A stretch of 64,000 nucleotides of DNA from Oscillospiraceae bacterium Marseille-Q3528 (GCA_018223385.1 JAGTTR010000005.1:95977-159976), one strand, 5' to 3'. Positions 41,034 through 52,004 are shown, counted from the stretch's first letter. A program made the numbers and translations. Notes: generated from the sequence alone by a model not told the origin.

Positions 41034-42932
41034 ATGAAAGCGCTGATGGAGAAGCTGGAAGGGCTTCTGGAGATTGGAGGAACAAAGAAGGATATCGCAT
41101 TTCTGGCTGTTTCTGCCGTTGCACTGCTGTGCAGTATTTTTCACGTGGTATCATTGCCGTTTCAGCTGGATATGGCTTGGGTGGCCATCATCCTGTGCGG
41201 TGTGCCGATCATTCTGGAGGCCATCATCGGCCTGGTGACGGCGTTTGATATCAAAGCGGACGTGCTGGTGTCGCTGGCGCTGATCGCGTCCGTGGCCATC
41301 GGGGAGATTTTTGCGGCCGGTGAGGTGGCTTTTATCATGCAGCTGGGCGGTCTTCTGGAGGAGCTGACCGTGGCGAAAGCCAGAGCCGGGATTGAGAAGC
41401 TGGTGCACCTGACGCCACAGACAGCCCGGGTCATCCATGGCGATGCGGAGAAGATCATCCCCGCCGATGAGGTGCAGGTGGGGGATCTGCTGCGGGTGCT
41501 GCCCGGGGAGATCATTCCGGTGGACGGGGTGATCACGGCAGGACAGACGGCGGTCAATCAGGCAGTCATGACCGGAGAATCCCTGCCGGTGGATAAGCAG
41601 GCGGGGGATGAGGTGTCTTCGGGAACGGTCAACCAGTTCGGCGCTTTTGAGATGAAGGCCCAGAAGGTAGGAGAGGACAGCTCCATTCAGCGGATGATCC
41701 GCCTCATTCAGTCTGCGGACGCGGGAAAAGCAAAGATCGTGGGCATGGCAGACCGCTGGGCCACATGGATCGTGGTGACGGCGCTGACAGCGGCATTTCT
41801 CACCTGGCTGATTTCCGGGAAAATTATCCGCGCGGTGACGATCCTCGTTGTTTTCTGTCCCTGTGCCCTGGTGCTGGCAACGCCCACGGCGATCATGGCC
41901 GGGATCGGCAATGCGGCAAAGCACGGGTTCCTTGTAAAAGAGGGAGATGCGCTGGAGCGGCTGGCGACCGTGAAACGGATTGCTTTTGACAAAACAGGTA
42001 CGCTGACCTACGGAAAACCGGAGGTGATCGCGGTGCGCGGCCTGGACGGCGGGATGGATGAGGATACGGTATATCGTCTGGCCGCCGCTGCGGAAAGTCT
42101 GTCCGAGCATCCGCTGGGAAAAGCGGTGGTGCGCTGCTACAGAGCCAGCCATGAAGGGGCGCTTCCGGCGGTGGACAATTTTGCCATGATCCCGGGACGG
42201 GGCATCGCTGCAGAGGTAGAAGGTTTCTCTGTGCTGGCAGGCAATGAGTGGCTGCTGAAGGAGCATCAGGTGGATCTTGGTGCGGATCTGGAGCAGGAGG
42301 CAGCCGGATATATGGAAAAGGGTGCCACGGTGATCTATGTGGCGGCCCAGGGAAAACTGCAGGGCGTTCTGGCACTGGCGGACACGCTGCGGGAAGAGAG
42401 TGCACAGATGATCCGTGATCTGAGTGCTGTGGGCGTGGAGCCTGTGCTTCTCACCGGCGACCATGAAAATGCGGCTGGTTCCATTGCGGGACAGCTGGGC
42501 ATCCGGGAAGTGCACTGGGAGTGCCTGCCGGAGGATAAGCTGAACTGGATCGAACAGTACCAGAAAAAAGAGCTGCCGGTGTGCATGATCGGTGACGGCA
42601 TCAACGATGCGCCCGCTTTGAAAAAGGCAGATGTGGGCATTGCCATGGGCGGTGTGGGAAGCGACATTGCCGTAGATGCGGCGGATATCGCGCTGGTGGA
42701 TGACCAGGTGGCAGAGATACCGCATCTGATGGCGCTGTCCAAACGGATGATGCGTACCATCCGCCTGAACCTGACCTTTTCCATGACACTGAACTTTGTG
42801 GCAATCATTCTGGCCATCACCGGCATCCTGAACCCGGTGGCCGGGGCACTGGTGCACAACAGCGGCTCCGTACTGGTTATCATCAATTCGTTTTTTGTGC
42901 TGCGATATCAGTGGAAGAATGAAAATAAATGA
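41034..42932 (+). CDS. P1B-type metal-exporting ATPase (copper likely)
   Basis: A 632-residue heavy-metal ATPase. The membrane metal motif is CPC in VVFCPCALVLATP near residue 274; DKTGTLT near residue 319 is the phosphorylated site, TGES the actuator loop, HPLG the nucleotide-domain His and GDGINDAPAL the hinge. There is no N-terminal HMA metal-binding domain. The last segment reads HNSGSVLVIINS, which is not the classic CopA signature, so the metal is inferred from CsoR control. ATG 41034 is preferred; the longer frame begins inside the promoter. Confidence 0.88.
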   Translation: MKALMEKLEGLLEIGGTKKDIAFLAVSAVALLCSIFHVVSLPFQLDMAWVAIILCGVPIILEAIIGLVTAFDIKADVLVSLALIASVAIGEIFAAGEVAFIMQLGGLLEELTVAKARAGIEKLVHLTPQTARVIHGDAEKIIPADEVQVGDLLRVLPGEIIPVDGVITAGQTAVNQAVMTGESLPVDKQAGDEVSSGTVNQFGAFEMKAQKVGEDSSIQRMIRLIQSADAGKAKIVGMADRWATWIVVTALTAAFLTWLISGKIIRAVTILVVFCPCALVLATPTAIMAGIGNAAKHGFLVKEGDALERLATVKRIAFDKTGTLTYGKPEVIAVRGLDGGMDEDTVYRLAAAAESLSEHPLGKAVVRCYRASHEGALPAVDNFAMIPGRGIAAEVEGFSVLAGNEWLLKEHQVDLGADLEQEAAGYMEKGATVIYVAAQGKLQGVLALADTLREESAQMIRDLSAVGVEPVLLTGDHENAAGSIAGQLGIREVHWECLPEDKLNWIEQYQKKELPVCMIGDGINDAPALKKADVGIAMGGVGSDIAVDAADIALVDDQVAEIPHLMALSKRMMRTIRLNLTFSMTLNFVAIILAITGILNPVAGALVHNSGSVLVIINSFFVLRYQWKNENK

Positions 42933-42946
42933 TGTGGGATAACAAA

Positions 42947-42981
42947 AAATGCGGGGGCTGCATTATGCAGCTCCCGCATTT
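42947..42981. terminator. Convergent terminator between ATPase and dnaJ-like genes
   Basis: AAATGCGGG-G-GCTGCA pairs with TGCAGC-T-CCCGCATTT with a short loop; A- and T-rich flanks allow function on both strands. Confidence 0.85.
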
Positions 42982-44051
42982 CCGTAAGGGCTGGAAGCTT
43001 TCATGGCTTCCTCGAATTCCCGTAATTTCTGCCGTGCCTGTGGGCTGACGCTGGTCGGTACCTGGATCTGGACTTTGACGTACAGATCGCCGTGAACGGA
43101 AGGGTTCTTCATGGAGACGATACCCTTGTCTTTCAGACGGATCTTGGAACCGGACTGAGTGCCCTCCCGGATCTTGCACAGCACGGTGCCGTCCAGGGTG
43201 CGTACCGGTACCTCGCCGCCGCACACCGCGGTGGTGAAAGGAATGTTGACGGTGGTCTCCACATCCATGCCGTTTCTGGTAAAGCCAGGCTTGTCGGCCA
43301 CATGTACCTTCAGCAGCAGGTCACCGGCCGCACCGGAACCGAAGCCCGGATTGCCCTTGCCTTTCAGGCGGATGCTCTTGCCATCGTCGATGCCTGCGGG
43401 GATGTGTACCTGCAGGGACTGTCTGCTGCCCTTCGGGTCATCTGACCGGGACAGGTGGATGATCTTGTCACATCCAAAAGCCGCTTCATCGAAGCTGACG
43501 GAAATATCCGCGTGCAGGTCTTCTCCCTTCTGGCTGTAGGAATTGCCGCCGAATCCATCAAACCCGCTGGCGGAGCCATTTCCAAAACCGCCGAATCCGT
43601 GAAATCCACCGGAAGAGCCGTGGAAGCTACCGGAGCGGCCGCCTGTACTGCCGAAGCCTCCGTTTCCGAAAATGTTTTTCAGAATATCGTCCATGTCTCC
43701 GCCTTCAAAGTGGAATTCCTGATAGCTGCCATCCGGGCTTCGGTAGGCGCCGCTCCTGCCGGAACCGAAACCACCGAATCCGCCAAAACCGCCGCCTGCT
43801 GCACCGTCGGCACCCATACTGCCGTCCAGTCCGGCGTGGCCGAACTGATCATAAATCTTTCGTTTCTTCTCATCGCTGAGCACCTCGTAGGCCTCGGTGG
43901 CCTCTTTGAACTTCTGCTCTGCTTCTTTATTGCCCGCATTGGTGTCCGGGTGGTATTTTTTCGCCAGTTTTCGATATGCTTTCTTCAAAGCCGCGGCATC
44001 GGCAGTTCTGTCAACGCCCAGTACTTCGTAATAATCTCGTTTATTTCCCAT
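42963..44051 (-). CDS. DnaJ-like co-chaperone without zinc finger (CbpA/type II)
   Basis: A 362-residue J-protein. The J-domain at the N-terminus has the HPD motif in [11 protein letters not shown] long Gly/Phe-rich region with repeats of GFGGFG covers about residues 80-190. Two beta substrate-binding domains follow ([16 protein letters not shown] to [14 protein letters not shown]). The Cys-rich zinc fingers of DnaJ are absent. ATG 44051 has GAGGAGG nine bases upstream; a 21-residue longer frame is not supported. Unlinked to grpE/dnaK, it may serve the lid-less DnaK or the main one. Its stop lies close to the convergent terminator. Confidence 0.9.
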   Translation of the reverse strand: MGNKRDYYEVLGVDRTADAAALKKAYRKLAKKYHPDTNAGNKEAEQKFKEATEAYEVLSDEKKRKIYDQFGHAGLDGSMGADGAAGGGFGGFGGFGSGRSGAYRSPDGSYQEFHFEGGDMDDILKNIFGNGGFGSTGGRSGSFHGSSGGFHGFGGFGNGSASGFDGFGGNSYSQKGEDLHADISVSFDEAAFGCDKIIHLSRSDDPKGSRQSLQVHIPAGIDDGKSIRLKGKGNPGFGSGAAGDLLLKVHVADKPGFTRNGMDVETTVNIPFTTAVCGGEVPVRTLDGTVLCKIREGTQSGSKIRLKDKGIVSMKNPSVHGDLYVKVQIQVPTSVSPQARQKLREFEEAMKASSPYGNAGAA

Positions 44052-44123
44052 GACTGCCACCTCCTCTATGACTGTCAGATCAAAAATCAGGATCACCCTG
44101 AAAATAATATACAAAATAGCAAC

Positions 44124-44189
44124 AGGTGCTGGAAGATACCAGCACCTTTGTTATAACTGTAATATAACATATGTTCTTTGCGATGTCAA
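44124..44189 (-). promoter_or_regulatory. dnaJ-like gene promoter and leader hairpin
   Basis: On the minus strand TTGACA (44184-44189) and TATATT (44161-44166) are 17 bases apart; the surrounding sequence closely follows that of the hsp20 promoter, including TGTTATATTAC. The CIRCE arms are mostly lost. In the leader AGGTGCTGG pairs with CCAGCACCT (44124-44147). Confidence 0.65.
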
Positions 44190-44219
44190 GCGGAGGACAC
44201 ATATTTTTGCAAAAATTTT

Positions 44220-45602
44220 CTACTTGCGGATGACAGGGATTTCTGTGGTGTCCCGCTCATCCAGGTGAGAGAGGTAATGCTTCGTTTCTTTGGAAATGAC
44301 ACCGGACAGTAGCAGGATGGCGATCAGGTTGGGGATTGCCATGAGTGCATTCAGGGTATCGGCCATATCCCACACAAGATTCAGACTGATCAGTGGCCCT
44401 GCAAGCAGAACGAGGATGTACAGGATGCGGTAAACAGGGAAGGCTTTGCGTCCAAATAAATATTCTACGCACCGCTCACCGTAATAGCACCAGCCGAGGA
44501 TCGTCGAGTAGGCGAAGGTGATAATGCCGATCACCAGGATGAAGCTGCCTATATAGGGTAGCTGCCGGAAGGCCAGAGTGGTGAGATCGCCGCCATCGGT
44601 AATGCCGGACACATCAATGGCCGGATTTTTCATGATGCTGGTGACGAGCACCAGGCCGGTCATCAGGCAGACCACAACGGTGTCCCAGAAGGTTCCGGTG
44701 GAGGAAACCAGTGCCTGGCGGACAGGGTTGCGGGTCTGGGCAGCAGCGGCCACGATAGGAGCGGATCCCATACCGGATTCATTGGAGAAAAGGCCACGGG
44801 CGATACCGTAGCGGGCCGCGGTCATCATTCCGGAACCGATAAGTCCGCCTGCAGCTGCGCCGGGGGTAAATGCCAGCTGACAGATGGTCTTAATGGAAGG
44901 GATAATATAATCATAGTTGAAACCGAGGATGATGATACAGCCCAGCACATAAAAAATAGCCATGAAGGGCACCAGCTTTTCACATACCCGGGCGATGGAT
45001 TTGATACCGCCGAAAATAACCAGGCAGGTAAGTGCTGCTACCAGGATGCCGGTGATCCAGGGGGCAATCCCGATGTTGGTTTTCACAATCTTGGCAATGG
45101 CATTGACCTGTACGCCGCAGCCGATGCCAAAAGAAGTCAGTGCTGCCAGAAAAGCGAAGATGATACCCAGCCATTTGGCATGCAGACCCCGTTCCAACGC
45201 ATACATGGCGCCGCCCATCATCCGGCCATCTTCCGTTTTTACCCGGTATTTAACCGCAACAAGAGATTCCGCATATTTGGTGGCAATGCCGAAAACGCCG
45301 GTGAGCCAACACCACAGAACAGCGCCGGGGCCGCCAAGAGCAATGGCTGTGCCCACACCGATGATATTTCCGGTGCCGATGGTGGAAGCCAGCGCTGTGG
45401 TCAGGGCGCCGAACTGGCTGATGTCGCCGTGGGCGTCAGGATCTTTCGTAACGGACAGCTTGATGGCCGTGAAGGTTTTCTTCTGGATAAAGCCGGTCCG
45501 TACCGTCATAAACAGATGGGTGCCGAACAGAAGGATGATCATGGGAGGCCCCCACAGGTATCCATTGATAAAGGTAATAAAGGTTTGCATGGCGTTCAGC
45601 AT
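44220..45602 (-). CDS. Sodium:alanine/glycine symporter (AGCS family)
   Basis: A 460-residue membrane protein with about eleven segments. GTGNIIGVGTAIALGGPGA and the region NESGMGSAPIVAAAAQT are AGCS signatures; members bring in alanine or glycine with Na+. AAGGAGG precedes the start. It stands alone. The 270 bases upstream, to 45873, hold no clear gene; they must contain the divergent promoters. Confidence 0.9.
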   Translation of the reverse strand: MLNAMQTFITFINGYLWGPPMIILLFGTHLFMTVRTGFIQKKTFTAIKLSVTKDPDAHGDISQFGALTTALASTIGTGNIIGVGTAIALGGPGAVLWCWLTGVFGIATKYAESLVAVKYRVKTEDGRMMGGAMYALERGLHAKWLGIIFAFLAALTSFGIGCGVQVNAIAKIVKTNIGIAPWITGILVAALTCLVIFGGIKSIARVCEKLVPFMAIFYVLGCIIILGFNYDYIIPSIKTICQLAFTPGAAAGGLIGSGMMTAARYGIARGLFSNESGMGSAPIVAAAAQTRNPVRQALVSSTGTFWDTVVVCLMTGLVLVTSIMKNPAIDVSGITDGGDLTTLAFRQLPYIGSFILVIGIITFAYSTILGWCYYGERCVEYLFGRKAFPVYRILYILVLLAGPLISLNLVWDMADTLNALMAIPNLIAILLLSGVISKETKHYLSHLDERDTTEIPVIRK

Positions 45603-45873
45603 AGACAGTCCTCCTTAGGCAGCCCCGTCAGACGGTTTTGCATTTTTGTTTTAATGTATGAGAGTTTACCACATAAAATGCAGAAATGTCTATATAAAAA
45701 CGGAAAATACCTTTAAATTTCTGGGTAAAATAAAAAACACAGAAAATCAAACGGTTAAAGCGGAAAATGACCAAAGAGGGGGACGGTGGGAGAAGAAAAA
45801 TACAGAGATTTTTCCGGTGAAAACCGGTCAGAAGTTTTACTTTTGGGTGATTTTCAGGTATGATAAGAGCAGA

Positions 45874-46725
45874 ATGAAGAAAAAAAGAAAGAAAATGAGG
45901 ACGATTTGTCTGATGACGATGCTGTGTATGGGGCTTTCCGGCTGCGGAAAACAGCAGGAACCGCTGACGGCTGCATTTCTGAAGGTGGGGAAAGCCGATG
46001 CCATCGTGATATCCCGGGGAGAGGAGGCACTTCTGATCGACACCGGGGAGGAGGACGATGGAGAAAAGATTCTGGAATACATGGAAAGTCAGGGCATCCG
46101 TCAGGTGCAGACGATGATCCTTACCCATTTTGATAAAGATCATGTGGGCGGCGCGGATCATATTTTACAGGGCATTCCCGTGGAACAGGTGTTGGAACCG
46201 GATTATGCAGGCAGTGGGAAACAGTATCGGGAATATGCGGACACGAAGGAAAATGCCGGAGAGGTCAGGGCTGTGACGGCGGAGGAGACGTTCTCCTTTG
46301 CCGGGGCGACGGTGACGGTATATCCGTCGGCACTGACCCTGGAAGACATTCTGGACTCCGGGGAAAAGGAATATGACAATGACCTGTCGCTGGCCGTGCG
46401 GCTGGTGGACGAGGACAATACATTCTGGTTCCTGGGAGACGCCAAGGTGCTCCGTATCCGGGAACTGCTGGATACGGAAGTTCTGACTGGCGGCTGCCAG
46501 GTGCTGAAGCTCCCCCATCACGGCAGATACAGTAGCGAGACGCGGCCTCTTCTGGAGACGGTGAAGCCGGACAACGTGGTGATCTGCTGTTCCGGGAAAA
46601 ATCCGCCGGAGGAGGAGACACTGCGGGAGCTGGAGCGATTGGACATTCCGGCGTGGGAGACTGCGGATGGGAATGTGTATGCCGTCAGCGACGGGAAAAC
46701 CGTGCGGATGCGGCAGGGCAGGTAA
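45874..46725 (+). CDS. ComEC-like metallo-beta-lactamase fold lipoprotein
   Basis: A 283-residue hydrolase. A basic start and hydrophobic stretch end in the lipobox LSGC, so it is probably surface-anchored. THFDKDHVGG is the metal-binding motif of the beta-lactamase-fold nuclease-like domain of ComEC/Rec2; DTGEEDDG and LPHHGRYSS add further ligands. It resembles the soluble C-terminal part of ComEC without the membrane channel. ATG 45874 has a poor ribosome site; ATG 45895 is an alternative. Its 3' end has a degenerate duplicate downstream. Substrate unknown. Confidence 0.75.
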   Translation: MKKKRKKMRTICLMTMLCMGLSGCGKQQEPLTAAFLKVGKADAIVISRGEEALLIDTGEEDDGEKILEYMESQGIRQVQTMILTHFDKDHVGGADHILQGIPVEQVLEPDYAGSGKQYREYADTKENAGEVRAVTAEETFSFAGATVTVYPSALTLEDILDSGEKEYDNDLSLAVRLVDEDNTFWFLGDAKVLRIRELLDTEVLTGGCQVLKLPHHGRYSSETRPLLETVKPDNVVICCSGKNPPEEETLRELERLDIPAWETADGNVYAVSDGKTVRMRQGR

Positions 46726-46765
46726 AGCTCGATGAGAAGAGACCGGTAGACCGCCGAACGAGTGG

Positions 46766-46858
46766 CGTTCTGCTGCTTCAGGAAAAATTCGCTGGAGGAA
46801 GAGATTCTGCGGGAGCTGGAATGCCAGAAAATCCCGGTGTGGAGACCAAGAATGGAAA
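46766..46858 (+). pseudogene. Relic duplicate of the 3' end of the ComEC-like gene
   Basis: Codons here read FCCFRKNSLEEEILRELE then IPVW, matching ICCSGKNPPEEETLRELE then IPAW at 46582-46660 of the upstream gene. DNA similarity is also clear (GGGAAAAAT, CTGCGGGAGCTGGA). No start or N-terminus is present; it ends just before the nucleotidyltransferase. It looks like a decayed tandem duplication. Confidence 0.75.
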
Positions 46859-46887
46859 TAAAAATGAAGAAGAAAGAAGGACAGAAC

Positions 46888-47802
46888 ATGAAAGAACCAA
46901 CATTAGTGATTATGGCAGCGGGAATGGGAAGCCGTTACGGCGGCCTGAAACAGATGGATCCCATGGACAGCCAGGGACATATCATCATGGATTTTTCCAT
47001 CTATGATGCGATCAGAGCCGGTTTTCAGAAAGTGGTATTTATCATCAAGAAAGAAAACGAGGGTATTTTCCGGGAGCGGATCGGCAGCCGGATAGAGAAA
47101 ATCATGAATGTGACCTATGTTTTTCAGGAGCTGGATGCGCTGCCGGAAGGGTATACGGTACCGGCGGACCGGGTAAAGCCTTGGGGAACGGGACACGCGG
47201 TGTTAAGCTGCCTGGGCGCAGTGGACGGGCCGTTTGCGGTGATCAATGCCGATGACTATTACGGCCCGGAGGCATTTTCTCTGATTTACCAGTATCTCAC
47301 CACCCATCCAGACGATGAGAAATACCGCTATGCCATGGTGGGCTACATTCTGTCCAACACGCTGACGGAGAACGGTCATGTGGCACGGGGCGTGTGTGAG
47401 ACGGATGCGGCAGGGTATCTGACCTCCATCACCGAGCGCACCCGCATCGAGAAGCGGGGGGATGGCGCAGCCTACACTGAGGATGATGGAAAGACATGGA
47501 CGGCGCTGAGCCCGGAGGCTACGGTGTCCATGAACCTGTGGGGCTTCCATGAAAGCTTTCTCGGAGAGCTGAAAAACCGGTTCCCGGCATTTTTGGATGA
47601 GGCGCTGGTCAACAACCCGCTGAAGGGAGAATATTTCCTGCCGTCGGTGGTGGAGGCATTGTTGGAGGAAGGGAAGGCAACGGTGCAGGTGCTGAAATCC
47701 GCAGACCGCTGGTACGGCGTCACCTACAAGGAGGATAAGCAGATGGTCATGGATGCCATCTGTGATATGAAAAAACGGGGACTGTACCCGGATGCGTTCT
47801 AA
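46888..47802 (+). CDS. Sugar-phosphate nucleotidyltransferase-like protein
   Basis: A 304-residue NTP_transferase family enzyme. The nucleotide-binding start is LVIMAAGMGSRYGGLKQM, with the G-x-G-x-R-x-G pattern; INADDYYGPEAF supplies the metal Asp pair. It likely joins a nucleoside phosphate to a sugar-1-phosphate for surface polysaccharide, but no other glycan genes are near. ATG 46888 has AAGAAGG at a good distance; the longer frame from 46762 reads through the relic and is rejected. Confidence 0.82.
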   Translation: MKEPTLVIMAAGMGSRYGGLKQMDPMDSQGHIIMDFSIYDAIRAGFQKVVFIIKKENEGIFRERIGSRIEKIMNVTYVFQELDALPEGYTVPADRVKPWGTGHAVLSCLGAVDGPFAVINADDYYGPEAFSLIYQYLTTHPDDEKYRYAMVGYILSNTLTENGHVARGVCETDAAGYLTSITERTRIEKRGDGAAYTEDDGKTWTALSPEATVSMNLWGFHESFLGELKNRFPAFLDEALVNNPLKGEYFLPSVVEALLEEGKATVQVLKSADRWYGVTYKEDKQMVMDAICDMKKRGLYPDAF

Positions 47803-47960
47803 AGAAGGACAGAAAGACGGATAGCAGGAAGGATAGAAGGTTCTCCTGTGAAAGTGGCAGGAGGATCACCTGCCAGAATAGGAAACTGATTAAAAAGTAT
47901 TATATATAGAAGAAACACGATCGTCACCATCGAAATTCTCTGACAGGAAAAGAAGTAAGA

Positions 47961-47996
47961 AAAGGCCCGCGGCACTGTGGAAGTGTCACGGGCTTT
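47961..47996 (-). terminator. Terminator after pyrG
   Basis: On the minus strand GCCCGTGACACT pairs imperfectly with AGTGCCGCGGGC around TCCAC, followed by CTTTTCTT. Confidence 0.7.
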
Positions 47997-48025
47997 GTGT
48001 ATCAGCTGCGCTGTATCCGGCAGCG

Positions 48026-49639
48026 TTATTTCTGGCTGTTCTTATTTTCCAGGGCGGCCGCGATGAAACCGCGGAACAGCGGATGCGGGCGGTTCGGTCT
48101 GGATTTCAGCTCCGGATGCGCCTGGGTGGCAACGAAGAACGGATGATCCGGGATCTCGATCATCTCCACGATTCTGCCGTCCGGGGAAATGCCGGAAAGC
48201 ATCATGCCGTTATCGCTCAGCGCCTGTCGGTAATCGTTGTTGACCTCGTAACGGTGTCTGTGGCGCTCATGGATGACTTCTTCACCGTAAAGGGCATAAG
48301 CCTTGGAATCCTTATTCAGGACACAGGGGTAGGAGCCCAGCCGTAAGGTGCCGCCGATATCCTCCACGCCGTTCTGATCGGGCATCAGGTCGATGACCGG
48401 GTGCGTCGTCTTCGGATCCAGCTCGATGCTGTGGGCGTCGGTGTATTTCAGGACATGTCTCGCATATTCCACAATGGAAAGCTGCATGCCCAGGCAGAGG
48501 CCCAGGAACGGGATATTGTGGGTGCGGGCATATTCGATGGCCGTGATTTTTCCCTCAATGCCGCGGCTGCCGAAACCGCCGGGAACAAGAATGCCGTTCA
48601 CATCGCCCAGAAGCTCTGCCACATTATCCGGGGTCACCGTCTCGGAATCCACCCATTTGATGTTGACAACCGAGTGGCTGGCGATGCCGCCGTGCTTCAG
48701 TGCTTCCACCACACTGATGTAAGCGTCATGCAGCGTGATATATTTTCCGACCAGGGCAACGGTCACTTCGCTGGTGGGATGCTTCAGGGCGTTGACCATG
48801 CTCTTCCAGTCTTCCAGATCCGGCTCCGGGCAGTCCAGCTTCAGGCACTCGCAGGCAACCTGGGCCAGGTGCTCTTTTTCCATGGCCAGCGGTGCCTCAT
48901 ACAGATATTCCACGTCCAGGTTTTGCAGCACGTGAGAGCTGGGCACGTTACAGAACAGGGCAATCTTGTCCTTGATGCTCTGATCCATGGGCATCTCTGA
49001 ACGGCAGACGATGATATCCGGCCAGATACCCATGCCCTGCAGCTCCTTGACGGACGCCTGGGTGGGCTTCGTCTTCATTTCCCCGGAGGCATGCAGGTAA
49101 GGGATCAGGGTAACGTGGATCAGGATGGCATTCTCATGTCCCACCTCATGCTGGAACTGCCGGATGGACTCCAGGAAGGGCTGGCTTTCGATATCACCTA
49201 CGGTACCGCCCACCTCAATGATGGCGATGCGGGTGTCTGTGTCAGTAAAATTGCGGTAAAAGCGGCTCTTGATCTCGTTGGTGATGTGAGGAATGACCTG
49301 TACGGTGCCGCCGCCGTAGTCTCCCCGCCGTTCTTTCTGCAGAACTGTCCAGTAGACCTTACCGGTGGTCACATTGGAGTTCTTATCCAGGCTCTCATCG
49401 ATAAAACGCTCATAGTGTCCCAGATCCAGGTCTGTCTCGGCACCGTCATCGGTGACGAAAACTTCTCCGTGCTGGATCGGGTTCATGGTGCCGGGGTCGA
49501 TGTTGATATAAGGGTCAAATTTCTGCATGGTTACCTTGTAACCGCGGGCCTTCAGCAGCCGGCCAAGGGAAGCAGCGGTGATTCCCTTACCCAGACCGGA
49601 CACAACGCCGCCGGTTACGAATACGTATTTTACTGGCAT
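48026..49639 (-). CDS. pyrG: CTP synthase
   Basis: A 537-residue enzyme that makes CTP from UTP, ATP and glutamine. The N-terminal synthetase begins [20 protein letters not shown], with the P-loop; the C-terminal glutaminase has its nucleophile in GLCLGMQ and the His/Glu pair near the end (THPVID region and QAHPE). ATG 49639 has GGAGGAT upstream; the 20-residue extension is not supported. Single gene, complete. Confidence 0.97.
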   Translation of the reverse strand: MPVKYVFVTGGVVSGLGKGITAASLGRLLKARGYKVTMQKFDPYINIDPGTMNPIQHGEVFVTDDGAETDLDLGHYERFIDESLDKNSNVTTGKVYWTVLQKERRGDYGGGTVQVIPHITNEIKSRFYRNFTDTDTRIAIIEVGGTVGDIESQPFLESIRQFQHEVGHENAILIHVTLIPYLHASGEMKTKPTQASVKELQGMGIWPDIIVCRSEMPMDQSIKDKIALFCNVPSSHVLQNLDVEYLYEAPLAMEKEHLAQVACECLKLDCPEPDLEDWKSMVNALKHPTSEVTVALVGKYITLHDAYISVVEALKHGGIASHSVVNIKWVDSETVTPDNVAELLGDVNGILVPGGFGSRGIEGKITAIEYARTHNIPFLGLCLGMQLSIVEYARHVLKYTDAHSIELDPKTTHPVIDLMPDQNGVEDIGGTLRLGSYPCVLNKDSKAYALYGEEVIHERHRHRYEVNNDYRQALSDNGMMLSGISPDGRIVEMIEIPDHPFFVATQAHPELKSRPNRPHPLFRGFIAAALENKNSQK

Positions 49640-49772
49640 AATCCATCCTCCTGTGTTTGAATCAATGACTGGTCTTCTTATAATCATGGTATTATACAAC
49701 CAAAGAATTCAGAAATCCACTTTTTTTTATGAAAATTTAAAAAACGTAAAATGAAATTTCACATTCCGCTTA

Positions 49773-49801
49773 TTGATTTGTGGAAGAATTATCTCTATAA
49801 T
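49773..49801 (+). promoter_or_regulatory. ftsH promoter
   Basis: TTGATT (49773-49778) and TATAAT (49796-49801) are separated by 17 bases; ftsH starts 29 bases downstream with AGGAGGA. Confidence 0.8.
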
Positions 49802-49829
49802 ATTAGTATTGCAAAACAGGAGGAACACT

Positions 49830-51860
49830 ATGGATAATAATAACAACAGGAAAAACAGTCCCGGCGGGGGCCGTAATCCGAAGAATAGAACGAATATGCT
49901 CATATTCATGATCCTGGCAGTGATCGTGCTGTCATCCATGTACTTTATGCGCAGTATTTATTCTGACGCCACAGAACAGGAGGTTCCCTATTCCGAGTTT
50001 GTAGAGCTGGTGAAGGACGGTAAGGTAGACAGTGTTGTCATGAAGTCTGACCGGATCACCTTTGAGATGAAGGAGGATGCGGATAAGAAGGAAGGCTCCG
50101 GGCTGTCCGGTGCCCAGGTGACATATTACACCGGTGTTTTTCCGGATGAGGATCTGAAAAACATGCTGGCGGAGTACGGTGTGACGACTTACTCCAGGGA
50201 GGTGCCGGATACAACGGGCGCCGTGCTGTACAGCATCCTGAGCTATCTGATCCCTATCGTTCTTATGGTGGGCGCATATGTGTTTATCATGGGCCGCATG
50301 TCCAGAGGCGGCGGTATGATGGGTGTGGGCAAGAGCAAGGCCAAGGTTTACATGCAGAAGGAGACCGGTGTGACGTTCAAGGATGTGGCCGGTCAGGACG
50401 AGGCCAAGGAATCCCTGCAGGAAGTGGTGGATTTCCTGCATAACCCCGGAAAATATACAAAGATCGGTGCCAAGCTGCCCAAGGGCGCGCTGCTGGTGGG
50501 CCCTCCGGGAACCGGTAAGACCCTGCTGGCAAAAGCGGTGGCAGGAGAGGCCAACGTGCCCTTCTTCTCCCTGTCCGGTTCTGATTTTGTGGAAATGTTC
50601 GTGGGTGTGGGTGCTTCCCGTGTCCGCGATTTGTTTGAGGAAGCCAAGAAGATGGCGCCCTGTATCATTTTCATTGATGAGATCGATGCCATCGGCAAAC
50701 GCCGCGACAGCGGACTGGGCGGCGGCAACGATGAGCGGGAACAGACGCTGAACCAGCTGCTGTCCGAGATGGATGGTTTTGACACCTCCAAGGGACTTCT
50801 CATTCTGGCGGCCACCAACCGGCCGGAAGTGTTGGATCAGGCGCTGCTGCGTCCGGGACGTTTTGACCGGAGAGTTATCGTGGACAAGCCGGATCTGAAA
50901 GGCCGTGTGAATATCCTGAAGGTGCATTCCAAGGATGTGCATCTGGACGAAACCGTGGATTTGGAAGCGATCGCGCTGGCAACCAGCGGTGCGGTGGGCT
51001 CCGATCTGGCAAATATGATCAATGAGGCGGCCATTTTGGCAGTCAAGGCCGGAAGAAACATGGTTTCCCAGAAGGACCTGTTTGAGGCCGTGGAAGTTGT
51101 TCTCGTTGGTAAGGAGAAGAAAGACCGGATCCTCAGCAAGGAAGAGCGCCGCATCGTTTCCTACCACGAAGTGGGACATGCGCTGGTCAGCGCCCTGCAG
51201 AAGGATTCCGAGCCGGTACAGAAGATCACCATCGTGCCCCGTACCATGGGCGCTCTGGGCTATGTGATGAACGTGCCGGAGGAAGAAAAGTATCTGAACA
51301 CGGAGAAAGAGATCCGTGCTATGCTGGTGGAATTTGTGGCGGGCCGTGCGGCGGAGGAGATCGTTTTTGATACGGTAACCACCGGTGCAGCCAATGATAT
51401 CGAGAAGGCCACCCGGATCGCGCGGGCCATGGTGACCCAGTACGGTATGTCGCCGAAATTTGGCCTGATCGGTCTGGAGACGGTGGAGAACCAGTATCTG
51501 TCCGGCAGAACCGTGCTCAACTGCAGCGATGAGATGGCGGCAGAGGTTGACCGGGAAGTCATGCAGATCCTGAAGGATTCCTACGCGGAGGCCAAACGGC
51601 TTCTGACGGAGAACCGGGAAGCACTGGACAAGATTGCGGCATTCCTCATTGAGAAAGAGACCATCACCGGAAAAGAGTTTATGGAAATTTTCCATCAGGT
51701 ACGCGGCGATGTGACCGAGGATGCGGAGGGCGAGAAGTCCCGAATAGCTGAGAAGCAGACGGAACCGGCGCAGAGCGGGCAGACAGAGGATAAGGCTGAC
51801 ACAGGCGAGCAGGAGGATGCTATGACAGAGCAGACAAAGCCGGCTGTTTCTGATATGTGA
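49830..51860 (+). CDS. ftsH: ATP-dependent membrane zinc protease FtsH
   Basis: A 676-residue membrane protease that degrades unfolded and regulatory proteins. Two membrane segments flank a short extracellular domain in the first 150 residues. Walker A is GPPGTGKT near residue 223, the SRH region contains RPGRFDRR, and the zinc motif is HEVGH near residue 445 with the distal Asp in the helix after FVAGRAAEE. The last 45 or so residues are acidic and disordered. The Asn-rich start (MDNNNNRK) is low-complexity but well supported by AGGAGG. Confidence 0.96.
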   Translation: MDNNNNRKNSPGGGRNPKNRTNMLIFMILAVIVLSSMYFMRSIYSDATEQEVPYSEFVELVKDGKVDSVVMKSDRITFEMKEDADKKEGSGLSGAQVTYYTGVFPDEDLKNMLAEYGVTTYSREVPDTTGAVLYSILSYLIPIVLMVGAYVFIMGRMSRGGGMMGVGKSKAKVYMQKETGVTFKDVAGQDEAKESLQEVVDFLHNPGKYTKIGAKLPKGALLVGPPGTGKTLLAKAVAGEANVPFFSLSGSDFVEMFVGVGASRVRDLFEEAKKMAPCIIFIDEIDAIGKRRDSGLGGGNDEREQTLNQLLSEMDGFDTSKGLLILAATNRPEVLDQALLRPGRFDRRVIVDKPDLKGRVNILKVHSKDVHLDETVDLEAIALATSGAVGSDLANMINEAAILAVKAGRNMVSQKDLFEAVEVVLVGKEKKDRILSKEERRIVSYHEVGHALVSALQKDSEPVQKITIVPRTMGALGYVMNVPEEEKYLNTEKEIRAMLVEFVAGRAAEEIVFDTVTTGAANDIEKATRIARAMVTQYGMSPKFGLIGLETVENQYLSGRTVLNCSDEMAAEVDREVMQILKDSYAEAKRLLTENREALDKIAAFLIEKETITGKEFMEIFHQVRGDVTEDAEGEKSRIAEKQTEPAQSGQTEDKADTGEQEDAMTEQTKPAVSDM

Positions 51861-51889
51861 AAATGAGAATTGGATAATTGCGTGTAGAG

Positions 51890-51917
51890 CCCCGGGGAGT
51901 CATTCCCCGGGGTTTTT
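51890..51917 (+). terminator. Terminator after ftsH
   Basis: CCCCGGGGA and TCCCCGGGG form a perfect 9-bp stem with a 5-base loop, followed by TTTTT. Confidence 0.92.
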
Positions 51918-51939
51918 GGATGTTAAACAGCTTTCCTGT

Positions 51940-51968
51940 TTGACAGACGGTCTTCTTTTCGTTACACT
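51940..51968 (+). promoter_or_regulatory. Promoter of the MgtC-like gene
   Basis: TTGACA (51940-51945) and TACACT (51963-51968) are 17 bases apart; the gene starts at 52005. Confidence 0.7.
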
Positions 51969-52004
51969 TGGGGGTAGAAAATGGCATGACCGGGAGGGGT
52001 GCAT

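Noticed and set aside
41151..42857. A 568-codon open frame on the minus strand
   Set aside because: It is antisense to the P-type ATPase, which has all catalytic motifs; the antisense product is His-rich with no family features.
49932..51695. A 587-codon open frame on the minus strand
   Set aside because: It is antisense to ftsH; long antisense frames are common in GC-rich codons.
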